Made by a program: the position numbers and the translations under genes. This document shows positions 61,455 to 64,000 of a stretch of 64,000 nucleotides of DNA, in pieces. How positions within the stretch are numbered: the first letter of the stretch is position 1; every line of letters starts with the position of its first letter. Source of the stretch: JACOMS01 sp051252005 (GTDB taxonomy: Bacteria > Pseudomonadota > Alphaproteobacteria > Caulobacterales > Maricaulaceae); the NCBI GenBank assembly GCA_051252005.1, contig JBPOEZ010000003.1, positions 434,001 through 498,000 on the forward strand, written 5' to 3'. The notes under the pieces were generated by a model. It did not search any database and was not told where the DNA came from. It was given only the letters and a program-made list of their open reading frames with translations.

Positions 61455-62285
61455 TCAATTACTCGATGCGGACAGTATGTAAGTCTTGCTTGCTACGGTC
61501 ACATTGGACGGGCGCTTGTTCGTTTCGAACCAATCCCAACCTTCTTGGAGATTCTTCCAAAAAGGCGCGTTCAAATCGCCTTCATACCGCCTCAAATTTT
61601 CGTCAGTCATAGGAAACGGGAAAATATGCACGCGGACAAAAGATTGCCCCTTTTCAAAGGCCGCATCCATCAGCGTATAAATCTCCTCAATACCGTCATC
61701 AGTCATAGCATAGCACCCGACTGAGACGCAGTTCCCATGCACCATGAGAAAGTCACCGGTACGGCCATGGGCGCGGTCATAAGCATTTGGATAGCCAAGG
61801 TTAAAACTAAGATGATAACTCGACCACGGGTTCATCTGATTTGGTTTCACAAAATAAAACCCTTCAGGCGATTGCCCATCGCCCTGCTTCAGCTTTGGCC
61901 CGAGCTGCCCAGACCACGTACAAATCTCGTAAGTTTTAAATATTTCAAATTCACCGCTAGCCGTTCTGATGAAAACTTCCAATCGGCCTTTACTTGGCTG
62001 TTCTGGACTTGGCTGTTCTGGTGTCGTCTTTAAAATGCGAATGAAGACAGGATCGCCCAGAGACATATTTTGAAGGGACAAACTGGCTTCAAGCCCTGAC
62101 TTTTTGCGGGCAATGGACGCCTTCGCCCTTTTGGATGTGGGCGTGACTTTCACACTTGAAGCCTGAGCGCTTGCTTGCGCCATGACGGCCTCTTGTCCTG
62201 CCCATAAAAAAACCGCAACCCCCAGAAGGGTTGCGGCCAATATAGTAGCACTCAAACGCAGACCAAATGTCATGCGTTTGACCAT
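61455..62285 (-). CDS. L,D-transpeptidase family protein (YafK-like)
   Basis: A 276-aa exported protein: signal/anchor (ILAATLLGVAVFLWAGQ), a basic linker, and a YkuD-fold catalytic domain. The active-site motif is FLMVHGNCVSVGCYAM, the HG..xSxGC pattern of L,D-transpeptidases, with the second Cys catalytic; PEGFYFVKPNQMNPWS and NLGYPNAYDRAHGRTG are YafK-type segments. It would cleave or form crosslinks between peptidoglycan and lipoproteins. It follows the LysM-BON gene by three bases, in an operon with it and the VOC gene. Confidence 0.9.
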   Translation of the reverse strand: MVKRMTFGLRLSATILAATLLGVAVFLWAGQEAVMAQASAQASSVKVTPTSKRAKASIARKKSGLEASLSLQNMSLGDPVFIRILKTTPEQPSPEQPSKGRLEVFIRTASGEFEIFKTYEICTWSGQLGPKLKQGDGQSPEGFYFVKPNQMNPWSSYHLSFNLGYPNAYDRAHGRTGDFLMVHGNCVSVGCYAMTDDGIEEIYTLMDAAFEKGQSFVRVHIFPFPMTDENLRRYEGDLNAPFWKNLQEGWDWFETNKRPSNVTVASKTYILSASSN

Positions 62286-62288
62286 GCT

Positions 62289-62744
62289 TTAAGAGTTTGC
62301 CGTAGCAATTGCCGGGATGCGTAAAACTTGGCCAGGATAGATTTTATCCGGATCAGAAAGCATTGGTTTATTCGCTTCAAAGATTTCAGGATAAAGCTTC
62401 CATGTGCCGTAATATTTTTTAGAAATCGCAGACAATGAATCGCCTGACACAACTGTGTGGAACTGCGATTCTCGTCCAGTGACGCCAACTGCGGCTTCGT
62501 CTGTTACGCCGCCAACGCCTTCGACGTTACCAACGGCGAGAATGATTTTCTCTTTCATTTCCTGCGATACAGCTTGGCCTTTGACGGATACATTGCCTTC
62601 GTCGTCAACGTGAATATCAACGCCTGTTGTATCAAGGCCGAGATCGTCAGCTTCTTTTTTGAGGGTCTCTTCGGCTTCTTTGCCTTTGAAAATTTTACCA
62701 AGACCGCGACCGGCCGCTTTTACGAAAGGTATCATACCAAACAT
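62289..62744 (-). CDS. kbp: BON-LysM protein (Kbp/YgaU-like)
   Basis: A 151-aa protein with a short N-terminal helix (FVKAAGRGLGKIFKG), a BON domain at about 35-90 (VDIHVDDEGNVSVKGQAVS, then NVEGVGGVTDEA), and a LysM domain at about 96-145 (HTVVSGDSLSAISKKYYG, then YPGQVLRIP). The order is that of the potassium-binding protein Kbp. No signal peptide is evident, as for E. coli YgaU. It is encoded between the VOC gene and the L,D-transpeptidase gene on the same strand. Confidence 0.88.
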   Translation of the reverse strand: MFGMIPFVKAAGRGLGKIFKGKEAEETLKKEADDLGLDTTGVDIHVDDEGNVSVKGQAVSQEMKEKIILAVGNVEGVGGVTDEAAVGVTGRESQFHTVVSGDSLSAISKKYYGTWKLYPEIFEANKPMLSDPDKIYPGQVLRIPAIATANS

Positions 62745-62770
62745 AGTGTTCTCCTAAATTGCAGCCAGCC

Positions 62771-63130
62771 CTATGCTTCCTGCCATAATTCTATTTTTAT
62801 ACCTTCCGGATCAATAAACCACCCAAAAATACCGTATTCTGTGTCTTCGACCTCGCCAATAACAGCTGCCCCGCCAGATTTAGCCTTTTTGATAAGCCCG
62901 CGCACATCATCTACCCGCAAATTGATCATGAATTTATGCTCCGAAGGTTCCAGATAAGTCGAATCCCCTTTGAAAGGCGACATCATCGTTCTGCCTTTAC
63001 CGTCAGTGTCCCATTCTATCGAACCCCACTCGGCAACATCAACGCCCATATGCTCGGCCCACCACGCGCGGTAGCGTTCCACATCCGCGCACTTAAAAAA
63101 CACGCCGCCTAGTCCTAAAATTTTAGCCAT
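62771..63130 (-). CDS. VOC-family (glyoxalase-like) protein
   Basis: A 119-aa single VOC module: LGGVFFKCADVERYRAWW at the start, KFMINLRVDDVRGLI in the middle and WFIDPEGIKIELWQ at the end, which supplies a Glu metal ligand. Members bind a metal and act as glyoxalases, dioxygenases or resistance proteins; the specific reaction is not readable. The ATG has GGGAGGAC upstream. It is the first gene of a probable VOC-kbp-ldt operon, divergent from gshA. Confidence 0.85.
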   Translation of the reverse strand: MAKILGLGGVFFKCADVERYRAWWAEHMGVDVAEWGSIEWDTDGKGRTMMSPFKGDSTYLEPSEHKFMINLRVDDVRGLIKKAKSGGAAVIGEVEDTEYGIFGWFIDPEGIKIELWQEA

Positions 63131-63276
63131 ATCGTCCTCCCAGTTGATGGCCTGTATAGAAGAGCCATGCGGCGTCTACGTCAAGTCTCATTCATCCCCG
63201 CATATCCGCTCTGCAAGTGATCACTTTTTCGTAATGCGGCTTGCGGCACATGGCGCGTCCCTTTACAGCAGTTTGC

Positions 63277-64000
63277 ATGACCCAAAAGCTACCAGAAACA
63301 ACTCCGTCTCCTATAATAGAGAATAAAGCGCAAATGATCGAACGCCTCGCGTCCGGCAGCAAGCCCAAAGATCAATGGCGCATTGGCACAGAACACGAGA
63401 AAATCGGGTTCTGTCTCGAAAAGAAAACACCGCTCCCCTATGAGGGTGACTGCTCCATCAAGGCAATGCTTGAAGGCTTGCAACGTTTTGACTGGGAGCC
63501 TGTTGTTGAAGGCGGACATCTTATCGCCCTCAAACGAGACGGCGCATCTGTGTCTTTGGAACCCGGCGGACAGTTAGAACTCTCCGGCGCGCCTTTGGAG
63601 CGCGTACACCAAACCTGCGGCGAAGTCAGCCGCCACTTGCGCGAAGTCAAAGAAGTCGCAGACGAAATGGGCGCGGGCTTTCTCTCCCTAGGATTCCGCC
63701 CCAATACAAAACTCGAAGACGTGCCGATTATGCCGAAAGGGCGCTACAAAATCATGCGCGCCTATATGCCGACAGTCGGCACGCACGGCCTAGAAATGAT
63801 GTTCCGCACCTGCACAGTGCAGACCAACCTCGACTTTGCCTCCGAAGCCGACATGGTGAAAAAGTTTCGCGTAAGCCTCGCCTTGCAGCCTCTTGGCACC
63901 GCTTTATTCGCTAATTCGCCGTTCAAAGACGGCAAGCTCAACGGTTACAAATCTTACCGATCGCGCATTTGGCTTGATACGGATTCTGACCGCTCCGGCA
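63277..64000 (+). CDS. gshA: Glutamate-cysteine ligase, class 3 (incomplete at window end)
   Basis: The frame from ATG 63277 runs off the window after about 241 residues. WRIGTEHEKIGF, SVSLEPGGQLELSGAP, GFRPNTKLEDVPIMPKGRY and the segment MMFRTCTVQTNLDF are characteristic of the plant/alphaproteobacterial type of gamma-glutamylcysteine synthetase (also shared with EgtA). It catalyses the first step of glutathione synthesis, which fits the several GST-type enzymes in the window. The C-terminal half is not visible. Confidence 0.92.
   Translation, partial: MTQKLPETTPSPIIENKAQMIERLASGSKPKDQWRIGTEHEKIGFCLEKKTPLPYEGDCSIKAMLEGLQRFDWEPVVEGGHLIALKRDGASVSLEPGGQLELSGAPLERVHQTCGEVSRHLREVKEVADEMGAGFLSLGFRPNTKLEDVPIMPKGRYKIMRAYMPTVGTHGLEMMFRTCTVQTNLDFASEADMVKKFRVSLALQPLGTALFANSPFKDGKLNGYKSYRSRIWLDTDSDRSG

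Noticed and set aside
1..64000. Search by eye for CRISPR arrays, tRNA/rRNA genes, insertion sequences, prophage or integrase genes
   Set aside because: No regularly spaced repeats, cloverleaf-like genes, transposase or integrase motifs were found; gaps between genes are short and mostly explained by promoters and terminators.

Overview
The window reads as a chromosomal segment of an alphaproteobacterium, most likely a marine Maricaulales/Hyphomonadaceae-type organism; this assignment is inferred from gene content. Supporting signs are a petABC (cytochrome bc1) operon, a methionine synthase split into two genes behind an ArsR-methyltransferase regulator and metF, Bpt-type aminoacyl-tRNA protein transferase, a class-3 (plant/actinobacterial-like) glutamate-cysteine ligase, a TadG-like protein, an alphaproteobacterial-style RpoH promoter before clpB and a perfect CtrA box. 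I see no rRNA, tRNA, CRISPR array, insertion sequence, integrase or phage gene.

Layout. 1-6.4 kb: start of acs, a GST, an unknown membrane protein, a 3-hydroxyisobutyrate-dehydrogenase-like enzyme, an SLC13/TrkA-C permease and a trypsin-nuclease fusion. 6.5-13.1 kb: bpt followed directly by a TRAP transporter (DctP, DctQ, DctM), then a hybrid histidine kinase whose receiver has lost its phospho-acceptor Asp. 13.1-16.9 kb: AEC transporter, a divergent XRE regulator/membrane protein pair around a palindromic operator, a metallophosphoesterase and an I78-like lipoprotein. 16.9-19.6 kb: petABC, closed by a UUCG-loop terminator. 20.4-26.5 kb: methionine operon arsR-MT, metF, metH (homocysteine part), an FMN-binding-type protein, metH (cobalamin part), with an 8+8 bp inverted repeat in front of it. 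26.7-32.5 kb: a CtrA-box-preceded pseudo-receiver, ettA, rhlE and a di-haem cytochrome.

32.6-37.5 kb: small membrane protein, haloalkane dehalogenase, lone ParB-like domain, FAH hydrolase with maleylacetoacetate isomerase, then a compact three-gene cluster of exported unknown proteins that looks pilin/chaperone-like. 37.5-45.9 kb: mrp (with a hairpin that buries its ribosome binding site), an RND efflux pair, and clpB with heat-shock promoter and terminator. 46-52.6 kb: SRAP protein, Nudix hydrolase, a membrane protein, a PAS-EAL phosphodiesterase, a LuxR-type regulator fused to an apparently dead alpha/beta hydrolase, and a KefB/C-type antiporter. 52.7-57 kb: rfbC-rfbB-rfbD (dTDP-rhamnose; no rfbA here) overlapping uup. 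57-64 kb: TadG-like protein, a DUF6249-like membrane protein/sigma factor/small membrane protein/PPK2 run, a 52-aa basic protein, an envelope operon (VOC, LysM-BON, L,D-transpeptidase) and the start of gshA.

Most of the window is ordinary housekeeping arranged in short operons with ATGA or TAATG overlaps. The least explained items are the protease-nuclease fusion, the LuxR-pseudohydrolase, the exported three-gene cluster, the mrp leader hairpin, and the CtrA-linked pseudo-receiver.
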